Below are positions 45,416-54,752 of a stretch of 64,000 bases of DNA, in pieces. The notes beneath the pieces were generated by a model that saw nothing but the letters and a program-made list of their open reading frames with translations, had not been told where the DNA came from and did not search any database. The DNA comes from Arthrobacter sp. EM1 (lineage in GTDB: Bacteria > Actinomycetota > Actinomycetes > Actinomycetales > Micrococcaceae), in the NCBI RefSeq assembly GCF_029964055.1, contig NZ_CP124836.1, forward strand, positions 62,001-126,000, read 5' to 3'. The position numbers and the translations under genes were made by a program. The number at the start of each line of letters is the position of its first letter. The stretch's first letter is position 1.

Positions 45416-48388
45416 CTAGAACCGCGGCGGCAGTGCGCTGCCGTCCAAGGACCGTTCTTCCACGAGTTTTCCGCCCAGGATGCGTTCCACGGCGGCCCGT
45501 CCGAAGACGCCTGATTCTTCGATAGTCTCGTCGTCGGCGCTGGGTACGTCCTGGACATAGGTGTTGACCGCGGCTGCGGCGCGGGCCGGGGCCTTGGCGC
45601 GGCCCGCTTCGGCCTCAGGGCTGTTGGAGAGGCGCTGGTACAGGCTTTGCCTGCCAGCGGATGGTGGGGTTGCCAGGTCCGCGGGCGCCATCACCGGCGT
45701 GGCGTGCAGGGCAACGGGCTCGCCGCTGGTTGACGCTGGCTCGGAGGCAGCGACGGCCGGCACCAGCTCCGCGGAATCTCCCCACCCGTTCGAAGAGGCA
45801 ACGGGCTGGTAGGACGCGGAAGCCGACACTGCCGCGGCGTACTGCGGGACCTGTGCCGCTGCTGGTTCATACTGCGGTGGATCGGGCTCGGGCGTTGGGG
45901 TGGCAGCGACGGTTTCCTCGCGCCGGTAGCCTCCGACGTTGGAGTCGGTGCCGACGGTCCAGACGCCGGGGGCTTCCTCGAGGGCACGGCCCCAGGGGTC
46001 GTCGGCAGGGGCTGGCGCTTCGACCGGCGGAACGGCGGTCGGGGTTGTTTTGGCGGCAGCCCCGGCGCGGGCGGGTGCGGCGGGCCTGTTGCGTACAGCT
46101 GAGGCTGCCGGTTGCGGGGCGGCGCTGGCAGCTGGGGCCGAAGGGTCCCAGTCCATCGGCGGTTCCTCGTCCAGCGGCGGAGCGTCTTCGTCCCGCGGCG
46201 GTCCCCAATCGTCGTCGGGATAGGCGTAGGAGCCGGCCGGGTCCTGGACCGGTCCCGGGTGTTCGTTCGCTGCCGAAGCTGCCGGAACGGCGGTCCGGGG
46301 TTCCTCCGGCGTGGTTTCTGTCGGAGCGTGCGACGGCGTAGGCGCAGAGGCAGAGGCAGAGGCAGAGGCAGCGGGTGCCGGGGCCGCCGCTGGAGCATCT
46401 TCGGCCGGCGCAGGCCCTGGTGGCAGCGCGGTGGCCGGGGCGTCCTGGTGCGCAGCACTTTGCTCCGCCGCGGCCGTGGGCAGGCTCCAGCCAGCGTCGG
46501 TGGGCGTGGCCGGGACGTCCCGGCTAGCGGGTGCTTTTGGGTTTGGCTCAGAGCTCGCTGCGCTGTTGCTTCCACTGGCCACGGCAGTGATCTGGCATTC
46601 GATGCCAATCGTCTTGTGGATCGCCTGCCGCAGATTCTCCGAGTGATCTGCCCGCCCGAACGCGCCCGCCAGGCCCGCGGTATTAAAGGCGAGCGTCAGT
46701 ACATGGTCTTCGAAGTGCCCCACTTGGGCATTTGGTTCGACGAGGGCCCAGGTGCTCCGCTTGATCTTGCTGAGGGTCTGCAGGATCTCGGGCCATGCGC
46801 GGCGGAGGACTTCGACATCGGCCCCGGATCCGGTGCCATTAGCAGCAGCGGGAGCTGTTGACGCGGCGGAGGGGGCGGGCCGGATTTGGGCCACAGCGGA
46901 CGGGGCAGCGACCGCCGGCACCGGCGGAGCTGCCTCGCGCGCCGGCGCCGGTCCGGAGGCCGCCGGGTTGACCGCCGCCGGCTCAGTGACGGGCCAGTCC
47001 CGGGTGCTGACACGCGGCGGAGTGAGAGTTTCCCTGGCCGGTTCAGCGTCGGGCAGCCGGGCCGCTTGAACGGCGGCGGCCGGCGGAGTGGCGGCTGCAG
47101 GCACCGGAACGGCAGGCGCCGGAGCCGCCGCCGCGGGGGCAGCCGCCGCTGCGGTAGCGTCCGGGGCCTGGGCGGCCGTGACCGCTGGGGCGGCAAGGGG
47201 GGCCCCGACGTCGTTTCCGGCATAATTCAGGCGGCGTTCCACCCGGTCGATTCGGGCGGCAATGCCGCGCTCTGTCTGCTCCGAAGACGGCAGCAGGATC
47301 CGGGCGCAGAGTAATTCCAGGTGCAGCCGCGGCGACGTCGCACCGGTCATCTCGGTCAGAGCGGTGTTGGAGACGTCCGCTGCCCGGGACAGCTCTGCCG
47401 CGCCCAGGTTGTGTGCCTGGTTCTGCAGACGCGCGATTTGGTCGGCGGGAACGCCGCGGAGAATTGACTGGGCGCTCTCCGGCAAGGCTTGGACGATGAT
47501 GAGGTCGCGGAAGCGTTCGAGCAGGTCCTCCACGAACCGGCGCGGGTCATGTCCGGTTTGGATGACCCGGTCCACTGCGCGGAACACGGTGGCGGCGTCG
47601 GAGGCCGCGACGGCCTCCACAACGTCGTCGAGCAGCGTCGCATGGGTGTAGCCCAGCAGGGCAACGGCGAGCTCGTAGTCCAGGCCGTCCGGTCCGGCGC
47701 CGGCCATAAGCTGGTCCAGGACGGAGAGCGAGTCCCGCACGGAACCTCCGCCGGCGCGGATAACGAGCGAAAGCACGCCCGGCGCCACGGGGACATCTTC
47801 CTGCCTGCAGAGCAGCTCCAGGTACGCCATCAGCGGCTCGGGCGGCACGAGGCGGAACGGGTAGTGGTGTGTACGGGAACGGATGGTGCCGATGACCTTG
47901 TCCGGCTCCGTGGTGGCAAAAATGAATTTGATGTGTTCCGGCGGCTCTTCGACGATCTTGAGCAGGGCGTTGAAGCCGGCTGAGGTGACCATGTGGGCTT
48001 CGTCGATGATAAAGATCTTGTAGCGGTCGCGGACGGGAGCGTAGGTTGCCCGTTCGCGCAGGTCGCGGGCGTCGTCGACACCGCCGTGGCTGGCGGCGTC
48101 GATCTCGATGACGTCGAGGGACCCGGAGCCGCCCCGGGCCAGTTCGACGCAGCTCGGGCACTTGCCGCAAGGGGTATCCGTGGGGCCCTCGGCGCAGTTC
48201 AGGCAACGGGCCAGGATGCGGGCGGAAGTCGTTTTTCCGCAGCCGCGGGGGCCCGAAAAGAGGTAGGCGTGGTTCACGCGATTCTTGCGCAGAGCGGTCA
48301 TCAGCGGCTCGGTTACGTGTTCCTGCCCGATAACGTCCGCGAACGAATCAGGGCGGTATCTACGGTAAAGGGCGGTAGTAACAGTCAC
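45416..48388 (-). CDS. dnaX: DNA polymerase III subunit gamma/tau
   Basis: Clamp-loader ATPase, 990 residues. Walker [15 protein letters not shown] (about 46-59), zinc module [19 protein letters not shown], Walker [16 protein letters not shown], and sensor [20 protein letters not shown]. Domain III ends near 375; residues 390-530 and 610-960 are Ala/Pro-rich low complexity around a tau-like segment ([20 protein letters not shown], about 540-610). GTG start; a TAGGGT box ends 6 nt upstream, so it is probably leaderless, just after the SRP RNA gene. No slippery A-tract for a gamma product was seen. Confidence 0.94.
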   Translation of the reverse strand: MTVTTALYRRYRPDSFADVIGQEHVTEPLMTALRKNRVNHAYLFSGPRGCGKTTSARILARCLNCAEGPTDTPCGKCPSCVELARGGSGSLDVIEIDAASHGGVDDARDLRERATYAPVRDRYKIFIIDEAHMVTSAGFNALLKIVEEPPEHIKFIFATTEPDKVIGTIRSRTHHYPFRLVPPEPLMAYLELLCRQEDVPVAPGVLSLVIRAGGGSVRDSLSVLDQLMAGAGPDGLDYELAVALLGYTHATLLDDVVEAVAASDAATVFRAVDRVIQTGHDPRRFVEDLLERFRDLIIVQALPESAQSILRGVPADQIARLQNQAHNLGAAELSRAADVSNTALTEMTGATSPRLHLELLCARILLPSSEQTERGIAARIDRVERRLNYAGNDVGAPLAAPAVTAAQAPDATAAAAAPAAAAPAPAVPVPAAATPPAAAVQAARLPDAEPARETLTPPRVSTRDWPVTEPAAVNPAASGPAPAREAAPPVPAVAAPSAVAQIRPAPSAASTAPAAANGTGSGADVEVLRRAWPEILQTLSKIKRSTWALVEPNAQVGHFEDHVLTLAFNTAGLAGAFGRADHSENLRQAIHKTIGIECQITAVASGSNSAASSEPNPKAPASRDVPATPTDAGWSLPTAAAEQSAAHQDAPATALPPGPAPAEDAPAAAPAPAASASASASAPTPSHAPTETTPEEPRTAVPAASAANEHPGPVQDPAGSYAYPDDDWGPPRDEDAPPLDEEPPMDWDPSAPAASAAPQPAASAVRNRPAAPARAGAAAKTTPTAVPPVEAPAPADDPWGRALEEAPGVWTVGTDSNVGGYRREETVAATPTPEPDPPQYEPAAAQVPQYAAAVSASASYQPVASSNGWGDSAELVPAVAASEPASTSGEPVALHATPVMAPADLATPPSAGRQSLYQRLSNSPEAEAGRAKAPARAAAAVNTYVQDVPSADDETIEESGVFGRAAVERILGGKLVEERSLDGSALPPRF
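46343..46371. repeat. 6-nt microsatellite inside dnaX
   Basis: GCAGAG repeated about four and a half times (plus strand), coding Ala-Ser pairs in the low-complexity tail of DnaX. In-frame copy-number changes would be tolerated. Confidence 0.75.
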
Positions 48389-48394
48389 AGCTAA

Positions 48395-48400
48395 ACCCTA
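48395..48400 (-). promoter_or_regulatory. -10 box of leaderless dnaX
   Basis: TAGGGT on the minus strand, 6 nt before the GTG start of dnaX, downstream of the SRP RNA. Confidence 0.4.
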
Positions 48401-48421
48401 CCAATCGGCACAGACATAAAA

Positions 48422-48509
48422 GACCCCTCATGCACCCGCCAGAGCCCATTTACCCTTGCTACCTTCCGGTCCTGGGGGAGTTCAACAGGATGACGCCACA
48501 TGAGGGGCC
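48422..48509 (-). ncRNA. ffs: Signal recognition particle RNA, small bacterial (4.5S) type
   Basis: A hairpin whose ends pair (CCCCTCATG / CATGAGGGG) and whose apex carries the conserved SRP domain IV: CAGGACCGGAAGGTAGCAAG, the GGAA tetraloop and the asymmetric internal loop bound by Ffh. The length of about 90 nt fits the Alu-less form. Located just upstream of dnaX, as in many bacteria. Confidence 0.93.
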
Positions 48510-48678
48510 GTCAGCAAGTTTACCCGACGTTTGAGTGTGCCCCGAATCGTGGGCTGCGAGCCGGGAAAATCCCGCCGGACATGCTCATTTTCCAGTGCAG
48601 AGGCAGGGCACAATAGGCATATGTCCATTGGTCGCGGTGAGCGTGGGGCATGTCCGGTGGGGCCGGGGGTGGGGCCAA

Positions 48679-48708
48679 TTGGGCGATGCCGGGAAGTTCA
48701 GGTATTCT
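48679..48708 (+). promoter_or_regulatory. Candidate tRNA-Ser promoter
   Basis: TTGGGC at 48679 and TATTCT at 48703, 18 nt apart, about 29 nt before the tRNA. Confidence 0.4.
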
Positions 48709-48736
48709 AGTATCTGCTTTTGATTCAGAAGCTACT

Positions 48737-48821
48737 GGAGAATTCGCCTAGCGGCCTATGGCGCACGCCTGGAACGCGTGTTGGGTTAACGCCCTCGGGG
48801 GTTCAAATCCCCCATTCTCCG
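48737..48821 (+). tRNA. tRNA-Ser (GGA)
   Basis: An 85-nt class II tRNA. Acceptor GGAGAAT pairs with ATTCTCC and G is the discriminator; the anticodon stem CACGC/GCGTG encloses loop CTGGAAC with anticodon GGA; a long variable arm and a T arm GGGGGTTCAAATCCCCC follow. CCA is not encoded. Confidence 0.95.
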
Positions 48822-48826
48822 CGCTT

Positions 48827-48856
48827 GGCCCCGGTCCCTTGGACCGGGGCCTTTTT
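48827..48856 (+). terminator. Rho-independent terminator of tRNA-Ser
   Basis: GGCCCCGGTCC / GGACCGGGGCC with a 3-nt loop, then TTTTT. Confidence 0.92.
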
Positions 48857-48886
48857 GCTTGCCGCGAAGATGACGGCCCGGCGCCC

Positions 48887-49798
48887 TCAGGCCCGGTAGC
48901 CCAGCCTGCGGAGTCGATTCCGGGCAGCCTGTTCACTCGGGCCCACCCGGCCCAAAGCGAGATGGACGATGCTGAGCGTAACCTTCGTCGCCAGCCGCAC
49001 CGGCAGCGGGAAGGGCCCCAGCCGGGCGGTGCGCAGGCCCAGCAAGTCCCGGTACTTGGGCTCGAGGCTGACCACGGCCGCTGCGAACAGCACCCGGTAG
49101 CCCGGTCTGAGCACGGGGTGGAGCGGCGGGTTGCGGATGAACGCCACGGTCTCGGCAACCCTTCCGTCGGAGCGGAGCTCGCCGGCTTCATACCAGTGGT
49201 CCAATTGCCGGCGCATAGCCGCCTCGCTGAGCGGCGGCGACTGCACCCCCATCAGTTCACCGGCCTGTGCCCACTCACGCACGTAGGCGTCGGGACCGCC
49301 AGGAATCGGCCGGCCCCAGATCTTGTGCGTCGAGAGGAAAGCGTCGGTGAAGGCGATATGCACCCAGCGAAGCAATTCCGGATCATCAGCCGCGTAGCTG
49401 CGCGCGACGCCGTGACCGTCCACGTATTCCCCGCGCACCGATCCGTGGAGCCGCAGCACCCAGTCGGAGGCAGCGCGGGCCGCGGTGGTTGACCCGTAGG
49501 TAACCGTAAAGATCCAGCGGATCGTCCCCGCAAGCCGGCCCAGTGGATCCTCGCGGAAACGGGAGTGGTCGTGGACGCCAGCCAACGCGCCGGGATGGAG
49601 CGCCTGCATAAGCAGCGCCCGAATGCCCGCCACAATCGGTGTCATGTCCCCATGCACGGCCCAGACTGCCGAGCCTGGCAGGTGGTAGCCGGGGTCGTTG
49701 CCTTCCGCAAGACGGGGCACCCATTCCGGGACCTCGTCCCGGGACCCGGAAAACGTTTGCTTTAGTTCGGCCTGCCATTCCCTGAGGACATTGCGCAT
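48887..49798 (-). CDS. MpaB/DUF2236-family oxygenase-like protein
   Basis: 303 residues. The family segments GSAVWAVHGDMTPIVAGIRA (about 45-64), LLMQALHPGALAGVHDHSRF and HKIWGRPIPGGPDAYVREWA are clear; the conserved Arg/His residues bind haem b in characterised relatives such as latex-clearing protein. No signal peptide. The ATG at 49798 is chosen, but a GTG 18 nt upstream is possible. It stands alone downstream of tRNA-Ser, on the opposite strand. Substrate unknown. Confidence 0.8.
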   Translation of the reverse strand: MRNVLREWQAELKQTFSGSRDEVPEWVPRLAEGNDPGYHLPGSAVWAVHGDMTPIVAGIRALLMQALHPGALAGVHDHSRFREDPLGRLAGTIRWIFTVTYGSTTAARAASDWVLRLHGSVRGEYVDGHGVARSYAADDPELLRWVHIAFTDAFLSTHKIWGRPIPGGPDAYVREWAQAGELMGVQSPPLSEAAMRRQLDHWYEAGELRSDGRVAETVAFIRNPPLHPVLRPGYRVLFAAAVVSLEPKYRDLLGLRTARLGPFPLPVRLATKVTLSIVHLALGRVGPSEQAARNRLRRLGYRA

Positions 49799-49981
49799 AC
49801 TCCCATTCTCACCCACAGCCGCGGTGCCAGATACTCGCCGCTGGGCGCGGAACTACTGTGCTGCCCACTCGAGTTTGAAAGCCGCGGGTTTTTGCGGTTC
49901 ACAGGCCACGACGAATGTGGTCCCATAAGAACGTCGGTCCGAGGTATTTGCGATCGGCGAACAGGATGCGGGAGCCACATC

Positions 49982-51499
49982 GTGGGAAAACACTGGGGAA
50001 ACTCATCGGGTGGGCAGGCCACTAGAACCCGAATCTTTGCTGGGCGCCTTCTGTCCGGGGGTTTGTGCCTCTCCCTTGCGGTGCTGAGTTTCGGAGTCCA
50101 GGGGCTCGCGGGCAGCGGAACTGCCGGATTGCCGGCCCGAGTGCTGGCCTCCGGCGTCGTAGGTCCGGGCACCCTGGCGGCGGACGGTGGAGGCATCCCC
50201 GCCGTTTCGGCTGTTGGCGCCTTGGCCGCCACATCATTCACCGCCGACGCACTGGCGCTTCTGGCCTACAACCGGTCAAGCGTCCTGACGACGCCCAGGG
50301 ACGGCGTAGCCGTGCAGCTCAACGTTGCATCTGCCGGATTGAAACGGCCCGCAGGAGGCTTCCTGATGGCTCCCCTCGAATCCCTCCACGAGTCCTCTCC
50401 CTTTGGGCAGCGAATCAGCCCCATCTCGGGAGCGCCCGGCGAATTCCACTGGGGCCAGGACTACTCGGCGCCATGCGGTACCCGGGTCTATTCCGCCGAC
50501 GCCGGAGTGGTGCGGGCAGTCGGCTGGCACCCCTGGGGTGGCGGAAACCGTGTGGAAATCGATCACGGCAACGGCCTCGTGACCACCTACAACCACCTTG
50601 AGGGGATCGCCGTCAAAAAGGGCGACTCGGTTCGGGTTGGCCAGGTCATTGCGAGGGTGGGAACCACCGGGTCCTCCACCGGCTGCCATCTGCATTTTGA
50701 GACCATCCTCAACGGCTCCCACAAAAACCCCCATGAATGGATCCTCCTACCGACGGTGCAGACGGACCAGCTTGGCGCCCTGGTGATGACCAGCTACGCG
50801 CCCAATGCCGGACTGCCGTCGAATACTTCACTTGGCTGGGCGATCCCGGGTTCCCGCGACCGGAGCGGCGAGTCCGGCGCCCAAGCAGCACCCGCAACGG
50901 TGATGCCGCAACTGCCAAACCTCATCGCGACGCCGACGACGTCCATCGCGACGCCGACGACGTCCATCGCGACGCCGACGACGTCCATCGCGACGCCGCC
51001 CGCGCCCACACCGCCCACCACGACGCCGACGACCCCGCCCGTGACGACCCCGCCCGCGCCCGCACCGCCCACCACACCGCCCACCATGACGCCGCCAACG
51101 ACCCCGCCCGTGACGACCCCGCCCGCGCCCACACCGCCCACCACGACGCCGACGACCCCGCCCGTGACGACCCCGCCCGCGCCCGCACCGCCCACCACAC
51201 CGCCCACCATGACGCCGCCAACGACCCCGCCCGCGCCCACACCAACCGCGACGCCGACGACCCCACCGACCGTGACGCCCGCGCCCACACCGCCCACCAT
51301 GACGCCGCCAACGACCCCGCCAACGACCCCGCCCGCGCCCACACCGCCCACCGTGCCGCCAACGACGCCGGCCACCGCGACGCCGACGCCCACACCCACA
51401 GTGACCCCCGCCTCCACCCCTACCCCTACCCCGACGACCGAGCCCACGCCGCTGACTGCGCCGCGGGTACCCGTCCCGTCGCTGCCTCCGGGGCCGTAG
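49982..51499 (+). CDS. Exported M23 (LytM) metallopeptidase with Pro/Thr-rich tail
   Basis: 505 residues. An uncleaved or late signal (LLSGGLCLSLAVLSFGVQGL, about 24-43), then an M23 domain at about 136-255 with the Zn ligands in FHWGQDY and HLHFE, and GVVRAVGWHPWGGGNRVEID. Residues 315-505 are tandem TPPAPTPPTT-type repeats. It should cleave peptidoglycan cross-bridges or act as an adaptor. The GTG is chosen because GGGAG lies 8 nt upstream; the frame stays open to 49892 but that leader is non-hydrophobic. Confidence 0.85.
   Translation: MGKHWGNSSGGQATRTRIFAGRLLSGGLCLSLAVLSFGVQGLAGSGTAGLPARVLASGVVGPGTLAADGGGIPAVSAVGALAATSFTADALALLAYNRSSVLTTPRDGVAVQLNVASAGLKRPAGGFLMAPLESLHESSPFGQRISPISGAPGEFHWGQDYSAPCGTRVYSADAGVVRAVGWHPWGGGNRVEIDHGNGLVTTYNHLEGIAVKKGDSVRVGQVIARVGTTGSSTGCHLHFETILNGSHKNPHEWILLPTVQTDQLGALVMTSYAPNAGLPSNTSLGWAIPGSRDRSGESGAQAAPATVMPQLPNLIATPTTSIATPTTSIATPTTSIATPPAPTPPTTTPTTPPVTTPPAPAPPTTPPTMTPPTTPPVTTPPAPTPPTTTPTTPPVTTPPAPAPPTTPPTMTPPTTPPAPTPTATPTTPPTVTPAPTPPTMTPPTTPPTTPPAPTPPTVPPTTPATATPTPTPTVTPASTPTPTPTTEPTPLTAPRVPVPSLPPGP
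50924..50998 (+). repeat. 21-nt tandem repeats
   Basis: ATCGCGACGCCGACGACGTCC three times and a partial fourth, coding IATPTTS units. Confidence 0.9.
51001..51246 (+). repeat. 123-nt tandem repeat coding the Pro/Thr tail
   Basis: CGCGCCCACACCGCCCACCA at 51001 recurs at 51124, and the following sequence stays almost identical for most of a 123-nt (41-codon) period. Shorter degenerate units continue to about 51400. Confidence 0.85.
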
Positions 51500-51607
51500 C
51501 AGGCCCCGACCCATACCCGCGTACGTTGGTATCGAATGACAGTCGTGACCAATCCGGATCACTGCTCCGGGCACGAACTCCCTACCAACTTCGCGAGGAA
51601 CCCCGCT

Positions 51608-52093
51608 ATGACCGATCTCCACAGCATTCCGCTCACCCTTATCGACGGCACCAGCACCGACTTTGGCCGGTTCAAGGGGGAGGTGGTGCTGGTGGTCAAC
51701 GTGGCGTCGCAGTGCGGTTTCACCCCGCAGTACGCCGGGCTTGAGGCGCTTCACAATAAGTTCCGGGATCAGGGCTTTCAGGTACTCGGGGTGCCCTGCA
51801 ACCAGTTTGCCGGCCAGGAACCCGCCGCGGACTCCGAGATCGCGGAATTCTGCGAACGGAACTTCGGTGTGACCTTTCCACTCAGCACCAAAGCCGACGT
51901 CCGCGGCAAAAACCAGCACCCTCTCTACGCGGAACTGACGAAATTCAAAAACGGCTTCCTGCCGGGGCTGGTGAAGTGGAACTTCGAGAAATTCCTTGTG
52001 AACCGTGAGGGCGCAGTGGTTTCCCGGTTTGCTCCTACCGTCGGTCCGGATTCGCCCGAAGTACTGGAAGCCGTTCGCTCGGCCCTTAGCTGA
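51608..52093 (+). CDS. Glutathione-peroxidase-family thiol peroxidase
   Basis: 161 residues. The peroxidatic Cys36 is in NVASQCGFTPQY; the Gln is in GVPCNQFAGQEP and the Trp in VKWNFEKFLV. The second Cys in GVPCNQF and the loop cysteine in EFCERNF suggest a 2-Cys, thioredoxin-dependent enzyme, as actinobacteria generally make mycothiol rather than glutathione. GAGGAA lies 8 nt before the ATG; an upstream in-frame ATG (51536) would add a non-family leader. Confidence 0.9.
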   Translation: MTDLHSIPLTLIDGTSTDFGRFKGEVVLVVNVASQCGFTPQYAGLEALHNKFRDQGFQVLGVPCNQFAGQEPAADSEIAEFCERNFGVTFPLSTKADVRGKNQHPLYAELTKFKNGFLPGLVKWNFEKFLVNREGAVVSRFAPTVGPDSPEVLEAVRSALS

Positions 52094-52194
52094 GAGCTGG
52101 GTCCCGGACTGCAAGGGGACAAGGACCCCTATCCCTAAGCAGGCTTACCGACTTAGACTGGCCGGACCTTCCAGATACACCGGGCATGCCCACG

Positions 52195-52222
52195 GCGCCA
52201 ACGCGCTCGTGCGCGCTGGCGC
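52195..52222 (+). terminator. Candidate terminator after the peroxidase gene
   Basis: GCGCCAACGCG / CGCGCTGGCGC stem with one mismatch and a 6-nt loop, about 100 nt after the stop. The rest of this 221-nt gap before the dehydrogenase gene shows nothing clear. Confidence 0.5.
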
Positions 52223-52314
52223 TCTGCTGCGCGTGCCTGGGGACGGTATGTCAGTACGCTTCGTGAATCACTACCGGACTCTCAGAGCGGGTCCGTGAAA
52301 CCAGGAGGAATGTG

Positions 52315-53526
52315 ATGACAGGGAACAAAGCCGTTGCCTACAAGGGGCCGGGAAAGGTCGAGCTTATCGACATCGACTACCCCAGCTTCGAACTCAAAGA
52401 CGGTCCGGGGGTCAACCCCGCCAACGTGGGCCGCTCCGTGCGCCATGGCGTAATCCTCAAAACCGTTGCCACGAACATTTGCGGTTCGGACCAGCACATG
52501 GTCCGCGGCCGCACCACCGCTCCCTCAGACCTGGTGCTGGGGCACGAAATCACCGGCGAAGTGGTCGAAGTAGGGCCCGACGTCGAGTTCATCAAGGTGG
52601 GGGACATCTGCTCGGTTCCCTTCAACATCGCCTGCGGACGGTGCCGCAACTGCAAGGAACGCAAGACCGGTATTTGCCTTAACGTCAACCCGGACCGTCC
52701 GGGCAGCGCCTACGGCTACGTCGACATGGGCGGCTGGGTCGGCGGCCAGGCCAACTACGTCCTGGTACCGTACGCGGACTGGAACTTGCTGAAGTTCCCG
52801 GACCGGGACCAGGCGCTCGAGAAGATGATGGACCTGACCATGCTCTCGGACATCTTCCCGACCGGCTTCCACGGCGCTGTTACCGCCGGCGTTGGAGTCG
52901 GTTCCACGGTCTACGTCGCCGGGGCGGGCCCTGTTGGGCTGGCTGCGGCAACCAGCGCCCAGCTCTTGGGCGCCGCCGTCGTTATTGTCGGTGACATGAA
53001 CGCTGACCGCCTGGCGCAGGCGCGCAGCTTTGGCTGCGAAACCGTGGATTTGAGCGAAGGCGGCCCGGCGGAGCAGATCGAACAGCTGCTGGGCGTCCCG
53101 GAGGTCGACTGCGGCGTCGACGCCGTCGGCTTCGAAGCCAGGGGACACGGCCACGACGCCAAGGAAGCGCCGGCAACGGTGCTGAACTCGCTGATGGAAA
53201 TCACTGCAGCCGGCGGCGCCCTGGGCATTCCGGGGCTCTACGTCACGGGGGATCCAGGCGGTGTGGACGAAGCGGCCAAAAAGGGGGCGCTCTCGCTCAG
53301 CCTCGGGACCGGCTGGGCCAAATCGCTGAGCTTCACCACCGGCCAGTGCCCGGTGATGAAGTACAACCGCCAGCTGATGATGGCGATCCTGCATGACAGG
53401 GTCCACATCGCTAAGAACGTCAACGCCAAGGCGATCACGCTGGAGGAAGCGCCGAAGGGCTACGCGGAGTTCGACGCCGGCGCCGCCACGAAGTACGTGC
53501 TGAACCCGAACGGCTACCTGAGCTAG
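52315..53526 (+). CDS. fdhA: Glutathione-independent formaldehyde dehydrogenase
   Basis: Zn-dependent medium-chain dehydrogenase, 403 residues, closely resembling Pseudomonas putida FdhA: NICGSDQHMVRGRTTA (catalytic Zn Cys), ACGRCRNCKERKTGIC (structural Zn), AYGYVDMGGWVGGQ, GSTVYVAGAGPVGLAAATSA (NAD site) and VDAVGFEARGHGH. It oxidises formaldehyde to formate with tightly bound NAD+; some relatives are dismutases. AGGAGG lies 6 nt before the ATG. No methylotrophy genes are nearby. Confidence 0.92.
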   Translation: MTGNKAVAYKGPGKVELIDIDYPSFELKDGPGVNPANVGRSVRHGVILKTVATNICGSDQHMVRGRTTAPSDLVLGHEITGEVVEVGPDVEFIKVGDICSVPFNIACGRCRNCKERKTGICLNVNPDRPGSAYGYVDMGGWVGGQANYVLVPYADWNLLKFPDRDQALEKMMDLTMLSDIFPTGFHGAVTAGVGVGSTVYVAGAGPVGLAAATSAQLLGAAVVIVGDMNADRLAQARSFGCETVDLSEGGPAEQIEQLLGVPEVDCGVDAVGFEARGHGHDAKEAPATVLNSLMEITAAGGALGIPGLYVTGDPGGVDEAAKKGALSLSLGTGWAKSLSFTTGQCPVMKYNRQLMMAILHDRVHIAKNVNAKAITLEEAPKGYAEFDAGAATKYVLNPNGYLS

Positions 53527-53550
53527 CAGCCAGGTGCCTGAGTAAGTACG

Positions 53551-53592
53551 TTCCGGCGAGCGCATAGCGGGGCAAGTATGCGTTCGCCGGAA
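53551..53592 (+). terminator. Terminator hairpin after fdhA
   Basis: TTCCGGCGAGCGCATA pairs with TATGCGTTCGCCGGAA (16 bp, one G-U), loop 10 nt, 24 nt after the stop. It shares the CCGGCGA/TTCGCCGG edges with the long hairpin at 19.9 kb. Confidence 0.7.
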
Positions 53593-53722
53593 TACTCGTT
53601 GTTGTCTTTTTTTCAAACATGCCTACTGGAGTTTGCGCATTGTTCGCCGATTGTCTGGTTGGATAGACCTTACTGAGAGGGACGTTGGGGGCTACAGCCT
53701 CCACCCAACCAGGAAGGTAGCA

Positions 53723-54664
53723 ATGGAGCTCATCGAGGCCGAACACCCCCGGCCACGTCATTTTCTACTCCATCTGAGTGACCCCCACCTGCTGGGAGGT
53801 CCGGATCCACTCCATGGTGTGGTCAACAGCGAATCCCTGCTCCAACAACTTTTTGACGAAGTGCAGGCCTCCGGAGCCCGCCCGGAAGCCGTGATTTTCA
53901 CCGGCGACCTGGCCGACCGGGGCGAAGCGGCGGCCTACGCCAAACTGCGGGCCATTGTTGAGCCCGCCTGCAAGGCCCTCGGGGCAAAGGTCATTTGGGC
54001 AATGGGAAACCACGACGACCGCGCCAACTTCCGTACCGGCCTGCTGGACGTCCCGGCCGACGATTCCCCCGTGGACCATACGTATTTCATCAACGGGCTG
54101 CGGATCATCACCCTCGACACCTCGGTTCCGGGCTACCACCACGGCGAGCTGAGCCCCGGGCAACTGGAGTGGCTCGCGGCCGAACTCGCCACGCCCGCCC
54201 CGGATGGAACCATCCTGGCCCTGCACCACCCGCCGGTGCCTTCGGTCCTGGATCTCGCGGTCCTCGTCGAGCTGCGGGACCAGGCGGCCCTGGCCGGGGT
54301 CCTGCGGAACTCCGACGTTCGCGCAATTTTGGGTGGCCACCTACACTATTCGACGACGGCGACTTTCGCCGGGATCCCGGTCTCGGTAGCGTCAGCCACG
54401 TGTTACACGCAGGACCTCAACGTTCCGGTCGGCGGAACTCGCGGGCGCGACGGCGGCCAGGCGTTTAATCTCGTGCACGTCTATGAGCACACAATTGTGC
54501 ACTCCGTGGTCCTGCTCGGCGACACACCCGCGGTCGGCGAGATTGTTCCGGCCGCGGAGGTCCAGCGGCGGATCACGGCGGCCGGGATCCGCATCCCGGC
54601 CAAGGCGAAGCTTGAGGATCCGGCCAGGACCCCCAGCAACCGCCGCCTGACTTCCCGCAGCTAG
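53723..54664 (+). CDS. Class III phosphodiesterase / metallophosphoesterase (CpdA-like)
   Basis: 313 residues. The dinuclear-metal motifs are in order: [12 protein letters not shown] (about 16-27), [34 protein letters not shown] and [14 protein letters not shown]. This set matches cyclic-3',5'-AMP phosphodiesterase and Rv0805-type enzymes. AGGAAGG lies 5 nt before the chosen ATG. Alone; whether cAMP is the true substrate is not shown. Confidence 0.85.
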   Translation: MELIEAEHPRPRHFLLHLSDPHLLGGPDPLHGVVNSESLLQQLFDEVQASGARPEAVIFTGDLADRGEAAAYAKLRAIVEPACKALGAKVIWAMGNHDDRANFRTGLLDVPADDSPVDHTYFINGLRIITLDTSVPGYHHGELSPGQLEWLAAELATPAPDGTILALHHPPVPSVLDLAVLVELRDQAALAGVLRNSDVRAILGGHLHYSTTATFAGIPVSVASATCYTQDLNVPVGGTRGRDGGQAFNLVHVYEHTIVHSVVLLGDTPAVGEIVPAAEVQRRITAAGIRIPAKAKLEDPARTPSNRRLTSRS

Positions 54665-54752
54665 CGCAGGACCCGCCGTCGCCCGCCGGGACCCCGGTCC
54701 GGTGACCGCGGCCGGAGGGCGATGTTGGTTTCGCCCCGCGGCCCGCGCCCGG

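Noticed and set aside
48737..48821. tRNA-Ser as an integration site
   Set aside because: No integrase, no duplicated tRNA 3' end and no mobile genes are seen within the window.
49850..49981. c-di-AMP riboswitch upstream of the M23 peptidase
   Set aside because: Some actinobacterial wall-hydrolase genes have one, but I could not match the conserved blocks in this leader.
50900..51400. Possible CRISPR-like array
   Set aside because: The repeats are inside an open coding frame, are not separated by unique spacers, and no cas genes are present; they code a Pro/Thr linker.
50828..52114. 428-codon minus-strand open frame across the M23 tail and peroxidase
   Set aside because: It is Gly/Arg-rich low complexity, produced by the repeats; the plus-strand genes explain the region.
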